From Sphingomonas sp. (GTDB lineage: Bacteria; Pseudomonadota; Alphaproteobacteria; Sphingomonadales; Sphingomonadaceae): a stretch of DNA of 64,000 nt. The notes beneath the pieces are model-generated. The model saw nothing but the letters and a program-made list of their open reading frames with translations, ran no database searches and had not been told where the DNA came from. Each line of letters begins with the position of its first letter. Within the stretch, counting starts at the first letter, position 1. A program made the translations under genes and the position numbers. Positions 37,871-47,045 of the stretch are shown here, one piece after another. Location of the stretch: positions 1-64,000 of the forward strand of contig NZ_JAQZBC010000002.1 of the NCBI RefSeq assembly GCF_029239295.1, in the 5' to 3' direction.

Positions 37871-39466
37871 ATGAGCGAGGGCACCCCCGCTGCGCCCTGG
37901 TGGAAGCGCGGCGTCATCTACCAGGTCTATCCGCGCTCCTTTGCGGACAGCGATGGTGACGGCATTGGTGATCTCGCCGGGATCGAGGCGCATCTCGATC
38001 ACATCGCGTCGCTCGGCGTCGACGCAATCTGGCTCTCGCCGATCTTCCCTTCGCCGATGGCGGACTTCGGCTATGACGTGGCCGACTATACCGGCGTCGA
38101 GCCGATGTTCGGCGATCTCGCCGCCTTCGATCGCCTGCTCGCCGCGGTCCATGCACGCGGGCTCAAGCTGCTGCTCGATTTCGTCCCCAACCATTCCTCG
38201 ACCCAGCATCCCTGGTTTGTCGAGAGCCGCTCCAGCCGCGACAATCCGAAGCGGGACTGGTATTTCTGGCGCGATCCGGCGCCCGGCGGCGGCCCGCCCA
38301 ACAACTGGATCAGCGACATGGGCGGCCCCGCATGGGAGCTCGACCGCACCACTGGCCAATATTATCTCCACACCTTCCTGAAGGAACAGGCCGACCTCAA
38401 CTGGCGCAACCCTGATGTCGCGCAGGCGATGACTGATGTGCTGCGCTTCTGGCTTGACCGCGGTGTCGACGGCTTCCGCATCGATGTGCTGTGGCACCTG
38501 GTGAAGGCCGAGGGGCTGCCCGACAATCCGCCCAACCCCGATTGGCGCGAAGGGATGGCCGAGAAGCTTCGCCTCATCCAGCTCAACTCGACCGACCAGC
38601 CCGAGGCCTATGCCATCGCGCGCCACTTCCGCGAGCTTGCCGACAGCTATGGTGATACTGTGCTGGTCGGTGAAATCTTCCTTCCGCTCGATCGCCTGAT
38701 GCGTTGGTACGGCACGCCGGATCAGCCCTATGTGCAGCTCCCCTTCAACTTCGAGTTGATCGAGAACCGCTGGGATCGCGACACGCTCGCCGCGCTGATC
38801 GCCAGCTACGACGCGGCGATCCCCGAACACGGCTGGCCCAATTGGGTGATCGGCAGCCACGATGCGCCGCGTATCGCTGCCCGCATCGGGGAAGCGCAGG
38901 CGCGCGTCGCTGCCATGCTGCTGCTCACCCTGCGCGGCACGCCGACCCTTTATCAGGGCGATGAGATCGGCATCGGGAAGGTCGACATCCCCCCGGAACG
39001 GGTGCGCGATCCGCAGGATCTTCGCCAGCCCGGCATGGGCCTTGGCCGCGACCGCTCGCGAACGCCGATGGCCTGGGACGCCTCCCCGCACGCGGGCTTT
39101 TCGACGGCTGAACCATGGCTGCCGCTCCATCCGGACTGGCCAACCCGTAATGTCGCCGCGCAGGAGGCTGATCCGGCCTCGATGCTGTGGCTCTACCGTC
39201 GCCTGCTCGCAGCGCGTCGTGCCAGCGGCGCACTGTCGCTCGGCGCCATGGCGCTGCACGAGGCGCCCTCCGACGTGCTCGCCTATGAGCGGCGGCTGGG
39301 CGATGAGCGCGTGTTCGTGGTGCTCAACCTTGGCGCCCGGCAGCAAGACATCGTGCTGCCCGCCGGTGCGCGCGCGGGGCGGATCATCGTCGCCACCGGC
39401 ACGCGCGACGCGTTCGATGGCACGCTCGATGCTGATGAAGGATATGTCGTGGAGCTGCTGACCTGA
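37871..39466 (+). CDS. GH13 family alpha-glucosidase/oligosaccharide hydrolase
   Basis: A 531-residue cytoplasmic GH13 enzyme (no signal peptide). It has all four conserved regions: DFVPNHSS, GFRIDVLWH with nucleophile Asp205, VGEIF with acid/base Glu268, and GSHDAPR with Asp331. Length and order (WWKRGVIYQVYPRSFADSDG at the start) fit alpha-glucosidase / oligo-1,6-glucosidase or sucrose/trehalose-acting members. It overlaps the GT4 gene by 1 nt (TGATG), so the two are co-translated. Substrate specificity cannot be read with confidence. Confidence 0.9.
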   Translation: MSEGTPAAPWWKRGVIYQVYPRSFADSDGDGIGDLAGIEAHLDHIASLGVDAIWLSPIFPSPMADFGYDVADYTGVEPMFGDLAAFDRLLAAVHARGLKLLLDFVPNHSSTQHPWFVESRSSRDNPKRDWYFWRDPAPGGGPPNNWISDMGGPAWELDRTTGQYYLHTFLKEQADLNWRNPDVAQAMTDVLRFWLDRGVDGFRIDVLWHLVKAEGLPDNPPNPDWREGMAEKLRLIQLNSTDQPEAYAIARHFRELADSYGDTVLVGEIFLPLDRLMRWYGTPDQPYVQLPFNFELIENRWDRDTLAALIASYDAAIPEHGWPNWVIGSHDAPRIAARIGEAQARVAAMLLLTLRGTPTLYQGDEIGIGKVDIPPERVRDPQDLRQPGMGLGRDRSRTPMAWDASPHAGFSTAEPWLPLHPDWPTRNVAAQEADPASMLWLYRRLLAARRASGALSLGAMALHEAPSDVLAYERRLGDERVFVVLNLGARQQDIVLPAGARAGRIIVATGTRDAFDGTLDADEGYVVELLT

Positions 39467-40473
39467 TGCGCATTGCCATGTTGTCGTCGATCTCCTGGGC
39501 GACGCCGCCGACCGGCTATGGCCCGTGGGAATTGGTGACGAGCCTGCTGACCGAGGCGCTGGTCGCGCGCGGTGTCGATGTCACGCTCTTCGCCACGCAG
39601 AATTCGCACACTGCCGGAAAGATGGAGGGCGTGGCGCCGCGCGGCTATTCGGAGCCGCCGCACCTTGACGCCAAGGTGTGGGAGGCGATGCACATCGCAC
39701 ACTGCATTGAGCGCGCGGGCGACTTCGACCTCATCCACAACCAGGCCGATTTCATGCCGCTCGCCTGGTCCCGGCTGATCGACACGCCGATGCTGACGAC
39801 GATCCACGGCTTTTCCTCCGAGCGGATCGTGCCAGTGTACCAGCGCTATGACGATCACGTTCACTACGTCTCGATCAGCGACGCCGATCGCCACCCGTCG
39901 CTGAGCTATGCCGCGACGATCCATCACGGCATTCCGCTCGACGATTTTCCCTTTGACGCGGCTGGTGGCCAGGACCTGCTCTTTTTTGGCCGAATTCACC
40001 CGGATAAAGGCCCGCACGCGGCCATTGCCGCTGCAAAAGCGGCCGGTAGGCGGCTGGTCATGGCGGGCCTCGTGCAGGACCACGACTATCACGAACGCGA
40101 CGTCGCGCCGCACATCGACGATGACCGCGTCGTCTTCCGCGGCGTCGTCGGCGGCGACGAACGCATCCGCACCCTCGGCCAGGCCAGCGCCCTCCTCCAC
40201 CTCATCGGCTTCGACGAACCCTTCGGCCTTTCCGTGGTGGAGGCAATGGCCTGCGGCACCCCCGTCATCGCGTTCAACCGCGGCTCGATGCCCGAATTGA
40301 TCGAACATGGCGTCACCGGCTTCCTCGTCGATACGGTGGACGAAGCGGTCGAGGCAATCGAGCGGATCGGCGAGATCGATCGCGCCGCCTGCCGCGCCCA
40401 CGTCGCCGAACGGTTCAGCGTCGAGCGCATGGCGGACGATTACATAAGGCTATATCGGCAGCTTATCGGCTAA
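39466..40473 (+). CDS. GT4 family glycosyltransferase paired with GH13 enzyme
   Basis: A 335-residue GT-B glycosyltransferase. The acceptor domain starts MRIAMLSSISWATPPTGYGP, a pattern seen in GT4 proteins with the PPxxYGG-type loop. The donor domain has FFGRIHPDKGPHAAI and the signature GFDEPFGLSVVEAMACGTPV with its E-x7-E motif. It is coupled to the GH13 enzyme upstream. A hydrolase-transferase pair of this kind may make or recycle a glucoside osmolyte or storage sugar; this is inference. Confidence 0.87.
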   Translation: MRIAMLSSISWATPPTGYGPWELVTSLLTEALVARGVDVTLFATQNSHTAGKMEGVAPRGYSEPPHLDAKVWEAMHIAHCIERAGDFDLIHNQADFMPLAWSRLIDTPMLTTIHGFSSERIVPVYQRYDDHVHYVSISDADRHPSLSYAATIHHGIPLDDFPFDAAGGQDLLFFGRIHPDKGPHAAIAAAKAAGRRLVMAGLVQDHDYHERDVAPHIDDDRVVFRGVVGGDERIRTLGQASALLHLIGFDEPFGLSVVEAMACGTPVIAFNRGSMPELIEHGVTGFLVDTVDEAVEAIERIGEIDRAACRAHVAERFSVERMADDYIRLYRQLIG

Positions 40474-40546
40474 CCGCTTTTCTCCCGGCAAGGCGTGACA
40501 ACGGCCCTTTGGGTCGCGACAATGCGGCCAAAGGAGAGCGTAGCCC

Positions 40547-41719
40547 ATGCCGCATTACGGCGACCTGCAAACCCAGATCTATGGCGCCGGCCTGTCCGGC
40601 ATCGTCCCCACCTATCCGGTCGATTTCGCAACGCTGGAAAAACGCGCGCAATCTGCGCTGCCCCCGCATGTGCTGACCTATGTCCAGGGTGGCTGCGGAG
40701 ACGAATATACGCAGGACGAGAATGCACGCGCCTTCCGCCATTGGGGGATGGTGCCGCGGATGATGGTGGACGCGACGCACCGCGACCTGTCAATCGAGCT
40801 GTTCGGGCTGACGCTCCCCTCCCCGCTGTTCATGGCGCCGATCGGCGTCACCGGCATGATGACGCAGGACCAGCATGGCGACGTGGCCGCGGCGCAGGCC
40901 TCGGCGGCCACCGGCGTGCCGCTGACCGCCTCGACACTGTCGAACGATCCCCTGGAGGACGTGAAGGCCGCCTGCGGCGAGACCCCGGCCTTCTTCCAGC
41001 TCTACACGCCGCGCGACAAGGAACTGGCGGAGAGCCTGGTCGGGCGCGCGGAGGCCGCCGGGTACAAGGCGATCGTCGTCACGCTCGATACCTGGGTCAC
41101 CGGCTGGCGGCCGCGCGATCTCAACCCGTCGAACTTCCCGCAGCTTCGCGGCCATGTGCTGCAGAATTACTTCGTCGATCCGCGCTTTCGCCAGATGCTC
41201 GGCGGCAAGGCGCCCGAGGAGGATCTGCGCACCGCGATCGGCACCTGGGGCGCGACGTTCGGCAAGGTGCTGACGTGGGACGACATGGCCTGGCTGAAGT
41301 CGATCACGAAGCTGCCGATCGTGCTGAAGGGCATCTGTCATCCCGAGGACGCGCGCCGCGCGATCGATAGCGGCGCCGACGGCATCTATGTTTCCAATCA
41401 CGGCGGGCGGCAGGCGAATGGCGGGATCGCGGCGATCGACATGCTGCCCGAAGTCGCCCGGGCTGTCGCCGGCCGGGTGCCGGTGTTGTTCGACTCGGGC
41501 ATCCGCTCCGGTACTGATGTGGTCAAGGCAATCGCGCTCGGCGCCGATGCGGTCGGGGTGGGCCGGCCGTACTCCTACGGGCTTGCACTGGGCGGCGCAG
41601 AGGGCTGCGCCCACGTCCTGAAGTGCCTCCTTGCAGAGGCGGATCTGTTGATGGCCGTCAATGGCTGGCCGACACTCGCCGCCGTTCGCGAGGCCGGCGC
41701 GATCCGCACGGACCGCTGA
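40547..41719 (+). CDS. FMN-dependent alpha-hydroxy acid oxidase (lactate 2-monooxygenase-like)
   Basis: A 390-residue TIM-barrel flavoprotein of the 2-hydroxyacid dehydrogenase family. The FMN-binding and catalytic segment is SNHGGRQANG with catalytic His285. FDSGIRSGTDVVKAIALGADAVGVGRPY is the phosphate-binding region. The N-terminal GDLQTQIYGAGLSG and HWGMVPRMMVDATHRDLS stretches resemble lactate 2-monooxygenases more than LldD. Probably oxidises lactate or a related hydroxy acid. It ends at a GC-rich hairpin shared with the convergent phosphatase gene. Confidence 0.87.
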   Translation: MPHYGDLQTQIYGAGLSGIVPTYPVDFATLEKRAQSALPPHVLTYVQGGCGDEYTQDENARAFRHWGMVPRMMVDATHRDLSIELFGLTLPSPLFMAPIGVTGMMTQDQHGDVAAAQASAATGVPLTASTLSNDPLEDVKAACGETPAFFQLYTPRDKELAESLVGRAEAAGYKAIVVTLDTWVTGWRPRDLNPSNFPQLRGHVLQNYFVDPRFRQMLGGKAPEEDLRTAIGTWGATFGKVLTWDDMAWLKSITKLPIVLKGICHPEDARRAIDSGADGIYVSNHGGRQANGGIAAIDMLPEVARAVAGRVPVLFDSGIRSGTDVVKAIALGADAVGVGRPYSYGLALGGAEGCAHVLKCLLAEADLLMAVNGWPTLAAVREAGAIRTDR

Positions 41720-41739
41720 CCGCCGAGGCCGACCGGCGA

Positions 41740-41764
41740 CCGCCCGCCCCGTCCGGGCGGGCGG
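41740..41764. terminator. GC-rich hairpin between convergent genes
   Basis: A 10-bp perfect stem (41740-41749 with 41755-41764) and a 5-nt loop lie between the hydroxyacid oxidase and the PhoX-like gene, which converge. No U-run on either side, but position favours a bidirectional transcript end. Confidence 0.45.
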
Positions 41765-41773
41765 CGCCAAGGC

Positions 41774-44254
41774 TCAGATCCCCACTAGCCCGCCGTCCTG
41801 GCGTGTGATCACGATGGTCGCCGAACGCGGCCGGCTGGCCGCTGCCGCCGTGCCGCTCTGCGTGGCCGGCCAGCTCGAGGTGATATTGTCGGGTCCGCCA
41901 TTCTCACCCGGATGCTGGATGTTGACGAACAGCGCCTTACCGTCGGGCGTCGAGGTGATGCCGGTGATCTCGCACTCCTTCGGGCCGACCAGGAAGCGCT
42001 TCAGCGTCGCACCCGGCGCCTTGCCGATCCGCGTGCTCGCCGTGCTGGTGCCGGCCGGCGTCGCGTTGTTCACCGTCTTTACGCCGCCGTCACCCACCCG
42101 GCCCGGGATCGCGGCCAGCATCTGGTTGTTCGTAACATCGGTGAAGGCCCCGTCGTCCGTCTGCAGCCACATGACTGGGCTCGTCCCCTGTCCCGCGACA
42201 TTGGACGGCAGGCTGAACCACAGGCCGTCGGGCGAGGAGAAGTCGTTGCTGTCGTCCAGCCCGGACAGGTTGATGGTATCCTTGTTCAGGTCGCTGCCCG
42301 CACCAAAGGCATAAACGTCCCAGGTGAAAGCCGTTGCTTCGGACGTGTCGCCATTCTCGCGCAGGCGGATGACATGGCCGTTGACGTTGCCCGCGCTGTT
42401 GCTGCGCCCGTCGGTGCGCGGATCGACATAGGATCGCGGGTTGGCCGCGTCAGTGCGCGACGGGCTGCGCGAGGAATTGTTGGTGAGCGTGCAATACATC
42501 TCGCCATTCGCCGGGTTCACCGCGGTCCATTCCGGCCGATCCATCGGCGTTGCGCCCAGGAGATCCGCGGCAAGGCGCGCATTGATCAGCACGTCCGCCT
42601 GATCCGCGAATGGATAGGTCGCATTGCCGCTGGTCAGCGGTCCCGATCCGAAGGTCAGCGGCAGCCACTGGCCCCTGCCATCGGCGTTGAACTTCGCGAC
42701 ATAGAGCGTGCCGGCGTCGAGATACTTGTCGCCCACCGCCAGCCGATCAGCGGCATTGGCGTCGGTGGCCGACCAGGGCGTGCTCGACACGAACTTGTAG
42801 ATATATTCGTTCTGCGCATCGTCTCCCATGTAGAAGGCGGGCTTGACGCCAGCGATCATACGGCTCGGCTCGACACCCTCATGGTTCATGCGGCCCAGCG
42901 CCGTGCGCTTGCGCGGCGTCGAACGCGGATCATACGGATCAATCTCGACGATCCAGCCATATTGGAAGGGCTCGTGGCGGAAGTCGGCCGTACCATCGGC
43001 CGCCGCATCGGCAACGGCGGTCGCATTCCACTTGCGGAAGATGGTGCTGCTCGGGTCAGCCGGCGTCACCGTGGTCCAGCCGTAATTGCCGGCGCGTCCT
43101 TCGCTGATCCCATAGCGCGACAGGCTGGCATTCTCCTTTGTCCGCCCCGCCGCAGTACGCGCCGCTGCGTCGCCCCGGTCGCGGCGGAAATAGCCCGCCC
43201 AATTCTCCTCCGCGGTGGCATAGGTGCCCCACGGCATCGTGCCATTGGCACAATTGTTGATCGTGCCGCGTCCCTGCGTTCCGTCCTTGGAATAAACGGT
43301 TCGCAGCAGCGCGTTGCCCCGCGCCGGGCCGTTGAACGTCATCGGCGTATTGGGCGTGATACGGCGGTTGAGCGCCGAGGACTGGACATAGCTCCAGGCG
43401 GAGGCGCCGCGGGTCACTTCGATCACCGACACGCCATGTGCCTCGATCTCCTTGATCGCTTCTGGCTCGGGCCGGACGCCGCCGGTGGTCGTCTGGCCAC
43501 GCGGATGGAGGTAGCTTTCGGTGATATTCTCGTGGTTGAGCACCAGCAGACCGCGCGTGCTCCCCGACGCATCGCGCGCGGCCCCGGTGGCTCCCAATCC
43601 GAAGAAGCTCATGCCGTCGTGGTGATCCCCCGCACGGGCGGCGAAATCGGCGTCAGTGCCGTCATTGGCATAGGCCGGGGTCGCGGCGTTGATCGGATCG
43701 CCCATGCGATACAGCACGGTGACCAGATAGCCTGTGGGGACGGTGACCAGGTCGTTGCGGTTCTTGGCCACCGCCACGAAGTCCAGCGTCGCGGGTGTGA
43801 CCGTAATCGTCGTGTCCGCGGTCGCCGTATCCCCGATCCCGGTCGCGCCGGTGAAGCGGAACACCAGCGGGGTCGCGGCGCTGACGGCTGGCGCGGTGAA
43901 GGTGGCCGTCGCGCTGGCGGCGTTGTTCAGCGTCACTTGCGGTCCGCTCACCTGAGTCCACCGCACCGACTGTGCCGTGCTGCTGGCGGTCCGCTGCAGC
44001 GTAACCGTCTTGCCCGCGCTCGTCGTTGCCGCCTGCCCGGCCGAAACGGTGATCGTCTCGCGCGTCAGATCGCTGTCGTCGTCGCAGCCTGCCAGCAACA
44101 CGCCGCCGAATACCGCCGTGGTCATTGCGGTGAGGCCACCGCGCAGCGTCTGCCGGCGCGAATAGCGGCGCGCGATCAAGTCGTTGAGATGCTGGTTGGC
44201 ACTGCCGTTCGTATCGATGTCACCGTCATCATAGACGAAACGCGAATCGGTCAT
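41774..44254 (-). CDS. PhoX-family alkaline phosphatase-like Tat lipoprotein
   Basis: An 826-residue exported protein of the PhoX / DUF839 family. A twin-arginine signal (SRRQTLRGG, Arg33-Arg34) leads to a lipobox LLAG-Cys57, indicating a Tat-translocated lipoprotein. Residues about 62-145 form a beta-rich Ig/REJ-like module (TVTLQRTASSTAQSVRWTQV, GPQVTLNNAASATATFTAP). The PhoX beta-propeller follows, with GLLVLNHENITESY, NCANGTMPWGTYATAEENWA and FSSPDGLWFSL. PhoX enzymes use Ca and Fe to hydrolyse phosphomonoesters. The start at 44254 has a GAGGGG Shine-Dalgarno. A phosphate-scavenging role is inferred; no Pho box was identified. Confidence 0.87.
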   Translation of the reverse strand: MTDSRFVYDDGDIDTNGSANQHLNDLIARRYSRRQTLRGGLTAMTTAVFGGVLLAGCDDDSDLTRETITVSAGQAATTSAGKTVTLQRTASSTAQSVRWTQVSGPQVTLNNAASATATFTAPAVSAATPLVFRFTGATGIGDTATADTTITVTPATLDFVAVAKNRNDLVTVPTGYLVTVLYRMGDPINAATPAYANDGTDADFAARAGDHHDGMSFFGLGATGAARDASGSTRGLLVLNHENITESYLHPRGQTTTGGVRPEPEAIKEIEAHGVSVIEVTRGASAWSYVQSSALNRRITPNTPMTFNGPARGNALLRTVYSKDGTQGRGTINNCANGTMPWGTYATAEENWAGYFRRDRGDAAARTAAGRTKENASLSRYGISEGRAGNYGWTTVTPADPSSTIFRKWNATAVADAAADGTADFRHEPFQYGWIVEIDPYDPRSTPRKRTALGRMNHEGVEPSRMIAGVKPAFYMGDDAQNEYIYKFVSSTPWSATDANAADRLAVGDKYLDAGTLYVAKFNADGRGQWLPLTFGSGPLTSGNATYPFADQADVLINARLAADLLGATPMDRPEWTAVNPANGEMYCTLTNNSSRSPSRTDAANPRSYVDPRTDGRSNSAGNVNGHVIRLRENGDTSEATAFTWDVYAFGAGSDLNKDTINLSGLDDSNDFSSPDGLWFSLPSNVAGQGTSPVMWLQTDDGAFTDVTNNQMLAAIPGRVGDGGVKTVNNATPAGTSTASTRIGKAPGATLKRFLVGPKECEITGITSTPDGKALFVNIQHPGENGGPDNITSSWPATQSGTAAAASRPRSATIVITRQDGGLVGI

Positions 44255-44368
44255 CTTCTGCTTCCCCTCAAAGGCATGATCGTTTCCGTGCCTCTGCCGG
44301 GGATGGATGACGCGCCCGTGGCGCCACCGCGTCTGATCCATTGCACTTCGATGGTAGTTTGACGACAC

Positions 44369-44396
44369 TTGACCAGCGCGCGTTTTCCGCTAGGGA
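44369..44396 (+). promoter_or_regulatory. possible promoter of rplJ-rplL
   Basis: TTGACC (44369-44374), a 16-nt spacer and TAGGGA (44391-44396) resemble the TTGACA-N17-TAGCTG element before rplU. It would start a leader of about 260 nt before rplJ. Confidence 0.4.
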
Positions 44397-44402
44397 CCGC
44401 CG

Positions 44403-44660
44403 CTTGTCATGGCCTTGATGGCTGTGACGCCGTCCGAGACAGCGGGAGGGCCCCAGCGCCCTTAATTCCCCGCCGAGACGGGGACAGGATTTTGCCGCAG
44501 CGCCCCGGTGCTTCGGTTTGCCGCATCGCCCACGGGATCATCCCGGGCCGTGCGACTGCTTCCCATTCCCCTTCGCTGGACAACCCGTTCGCGCGGTTTC
44601 GTGCGGACGGATCGTAACCGGCCGCAGCCTTCGGGCCGCGGTCAAAGTGTGGAGAATGGC
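44403..44660 (+). promoter_or_regulatory. rplJ leader region
   Basis: An approximately 260-nt untranslated stretch before rplJ. It contains a CCCCG/CGGGG hairpin (about 44468-44485) followed by a short T-run, and a UUCG-capped hairpin (44622-44641) ending 19 nt before the start codon. In many bacteria L10-L12 binds such a leader to control rplJL translation. I infer a regulatory role but cannot confirm the L10 kink-turn motif. An in-frame extension upstream of the start has no L10 similarity. Confidence 0.4.
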
Positions 44661-45176
44661 ATGGATCGTGCTCAAAAGGCCGCAGCCGTCGCCGAACTCA
44701 AGCAGACCTTCTCCGAGGTCGGCGTGGTGGTCGTCACCCGCAACCTCGGCCTCACCGTTGCGCAGTCGACGCAGCTGAGGACGAAGATGCGTGAGGCCGG
44801 CGCCGTCTACAAGGTCTCGAAGAACAAGCTTGCCAAGATCGCGCTCGATGGCACCGACTATGACGGTCTGGGTGAATATTTCACCGGTCCGGTCGGTCTC
44901 GCGACTTCGGTCGACCCCGTTGCGGCTGCCAAGGTGGCCGTGGACTTCGCCAAGACGACCGACAAGTTCGAGATCGTCGGTGGCGGCATGGGTGCGACCA
45001 AGCTCGACGTGGAGGGCGTGAAGGCGCTCGCCACGATGCCGTCGCTCGACGAGCTCCGGGCGAAGATCGTCGGTCTTATCGTGGCCCCGGCCACCAAGAT
45101 CGCGACCATCACCCAGGCGCCCGCCGCGCAGATCGCGCGCGTGCTTGCAGCTTACTCGGAAAAGGAAGCCGCCTGA
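44661..45176 (+). CDS. rplJ: 50S ribosomal protein L10
   Basis: A 171-residue L10 starting [20 protein letters not shown], with the rRNA-binding N-domain ([20 protein letters not shown]) and a C-terminal helix for L7/L12 dimers ([13 protein letters not shown]). The start at 44661 is preceded by GGAGAATGGC. It forms an operon with rplL 48 nt downstream, separated from both rplKA and rpoBC in this genome. Confidence 0.98.
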   Translation: MDRAQKAAAVAELKQTFSEVGVVVVTRNLGLTVAQSTQLRTKMREAGAVYKVSKNKLAKIALDGTDYDGLGEYFTGPVGLATSVDPVAAAKVAVDFAKTTDKFEIVGGGMGATKLDVEGVKALATMPSLDELRAKIVGLIVAPATKIATITQAPAAQIARVLAAYSEKEAA

Positions 45177-45224
45177 TCCTTCAGGCAGCATCGTTTCATT
45201 CGAACGTTTCAAAGGAAGTATATC

Positions 45225-45599
45225 ATGGCAGACCTGAACGCGCTGGTTGACCAGCTGTCCGAACTGACCGTCCTCGAGGCGGCTGAGCTCTCGAAGCTCC
45301 TCGAAGAGAAGTGGGGCGTCTCGGCCGCAGCAGCGGTTGCAGCAGCTCCGGCAGCTGGCGGCGCCGCCGCTCCGGCCGCTGAAGAGAAGACCGAGTTCGA
45401 CGTGATCCTCACCGGCGACGGTGGCAAGAAGATCAACGTCATCAAGGAAGTCCGCGCGATCACGGGCCTGGGCCTGACCGAAGCGAAGACCCTCGTTGAG
45501 TCGGCTCCGAAGGCGATCAAGGAAGGCGTCTCGAAGGACGAGGCCGAGAAGGTCAAGAAGCAGCTTGAAGAAGCTGGCGCGACCGTCGAGGTTAAGTAA
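45225..45599 (+). CDS. rplL: 50S ribosomal protein L7/L12
   Basis: A 124-residue L7/L12. The N-terminal dimerisation domain ([20 protein letters not shown]) is followed by an Ala/Pro hinge (about 37-53) and the C-terminal factor-binding domain with [20 protein letters not shown] and the [20 protein letters not shown] helices. An AAGGAAG Shine-Dalgarno precedes it. A strong terminator follows, so transcription does not simply continue into rpoB. Confidence 0.98.
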   Translation: MADLNALVDQLSELTVLEAAELSKLLEEKWGVSAAAAVAAAPAAGGAAAPAAEEKTEFDVILTGDGGKKINVIKEVRAITGLGLTEAKTLVESAPKAIKEGVSKDEAEKVKKQLEEAGATVEVK

Positions 45600-45679
45600 T
45601 CGAACGCGGGGGTGCGGGCCACGCGGCCTGCACCTCCGTCGGCCGATCTCGGGCAGGCCAGCCTGCCGCGATCGACCAC

Positions 45680-45722
45680 AAAGAAAAGGCGGCTCCTGCA
45701 AAGGAAGCCGCCTTTTCTTTTG
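45680..45722 (+). terminator. terminator after rplL
   Basis: A 14-bp stem (45681-45694 with 45706-45719) whose descending arm ends in TTTTCTTTT. The A-rich ascending arm also makes it work for the opposite strand, where the proline-rich gene ends 60 bp further on. Confidence 0.9.
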
Positions 45723-45782
45723 CCTGGCTTAGCTGAAGCGCGCGAGCGCCGCTGAGGTCAGCGGCGGCCGGCGGCGCCCCAT

Positions 45783-47045
45783 TTACCGGCCGGTGTGGGG
45801 CCGCACGCCGATCGTGTCGAACATGCGCGACGGCTGATCGAGCCAGAACGGGCCGAGCTTCGCCTGACCGGCGCGCTCGATGCCCAGCGCGTGAACCGAC
45901 GTCGTCTGCCCTCCGCCATGAACTGCCCGGATCGCGACAACCGGCACGAACATCGGACGATCGCCCGCCTGCAGCACGGTGATGCCGTCACGGGGCATGG
46001 TGGCGACGGCGCGGACCCGACGCGACTCGCCGGGCATCAGGTCGAACGGCGGCACGGCAGGGCGGCCGATGGGTTCGGCGAACATCGCCGCGAGCACGGC
46101 GTCCTGGCCGGGCTGCGCACTGGTCAAGCGGATCTCCACGGCAACTCCGCGCGCAGGCACGTCCGACACGTTGCGCACCTCCACCGTCACGTCGGCAGTG
46201 GCGGTGACCATGTTGAGCCCTGCGCGGCTGACCGTCGGCACTTCCAGGTCGAGCCGCGCGGCCGGCGCCGGCGCGGGAGGCGGCGGAGCATCCTGCGCGC
46301 GATCCAGGAACCGCGGTGACACCGCGACGGGCGCCGCAGTGGCATCCGGGGTTGGGGCCGTACTCGGCGCGGCTGGCTGAACCGGTTCAGGCGCAGGCAA
46401 AACGCCGGCCCGGTCGACCACGGCCGCTTCCTCCCCCTTGGATCGCCGGCGGCGCAGGTACAGTGCCGCGATCGCCAGCAGTCCCAGGCCGATCAGTACC
46501 GGCCACAACCATGGCACGCGCGCTGGCTCCTCCGCCGCCGGCAGATCCGCATTCTCGACAGGTCCGTCGGGCAATGGCTCAGACGTGGTGGTCGCGATCG
46601 CGGCAGGTGAAGCTTCGTCGATCGGGTCAGGAGTCGGGAGGGCGGCCGGCTGCTCATCGCTCTGGCGGACCGGCGCGGCGGTCGGCGTCTCGGTCGGGGT
46701 CGGCGTCGCCCGCGGGCTGGGACTCGTCCGCGGCGTCGGTGTGGCAGTCGGCACGGGCGCGGGCGTCGCTCGCGCGGTCGGCGCCGCAGTGGGCGTGGCG
46801 CGCGGCGCTGGAGGCGCGGGGCGCACGACCGGGATGGGCGCATTGGTCGGCGGCGCGTCATTCGCTGGGCCGACCGGCACCACGGTGGGCGTCGGCGTCG
46901 GCCGCGACGGGGGCAGGCTGAAGTTACCCAGGTCCGCCGTGCCGGGTGGCACCTCCTGAGCGACCGCTACGCCGGCCGCTCCGGCGAGCCAGGCGCTAGC
47001 CACCAGCGCCAGGCGCCCCCTCTTCATCGTCCCTGCCATCTTCAT
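45783..47045 (-). CDS. proline-rich membrane-anchored protein of unknown function
   Basis: A 420-residue protein. A signal peptide (about 1-29, ending AVAQ) precedes a long Pro/Thr/Ala-rich low-complexity region (about 45-170, with TPTPT and RATPTPTETP patterns). A single transmembrane helix PWLWPVLIGLGLLAIAAL (about 177-195) is followed by RRRR. After another Pro/Ala linker, a C-terminal beta-rich domain (about 275-420; ADVTVEVRNVSDVPARGVAV) resembles CARDB/Ig-like folds. The N-terminal half is probably periplasmic and the C-terminal domain cytoplasmic by the positive-inside rule. It sits antiparallel between rplL and rpoB. I recognise no family. Confidence 0.75.
   Translation of the reverse strand: MKMAGTMKRGRLALVASAWLAGAAGVAVAQEVPPGTADLGNFSLPPSRPTPTPTVVPVGPANDAPPTNAPIPVVRPAPPAPRATPTAAPTARATPAPVPTATPTPRTSPSPRATPTPTETPTAAPVRQSDEQPAALPTPDPIDEASPAAIATTTSEPLPDGPVENADLPAAEEPARVPWLWPVLIGLGLLAIAALYLRRRRSKGEEAAVVDRAGVLPAPEPVQPAAPSTAPTPDATAAPVAVSPRFLDRAQDAPPPPAPAPAARLDLEVPTVSRAGLNMVTATADVTVEVRNVSDVPARGVAVEIRLTSAQPGQDAVLAAMFAEPIGRPAVPPFDLMPGESRRVRAVATMPRDGITVLQAGDRPMFVPVVAIRAVHGGGQTTSVHALGIERAGQAKLGPFWLDQPSRMFDTIGVRPHTGR

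Noticed and set aside
41912..44362. 816-codon plus-strand frame opposite the PhoX-like gene
   Set aside because: Arg/Gly/Ala/His-rich shadow; the minus-strand frame has a Tat signal, lipobox and PhoX motifs.
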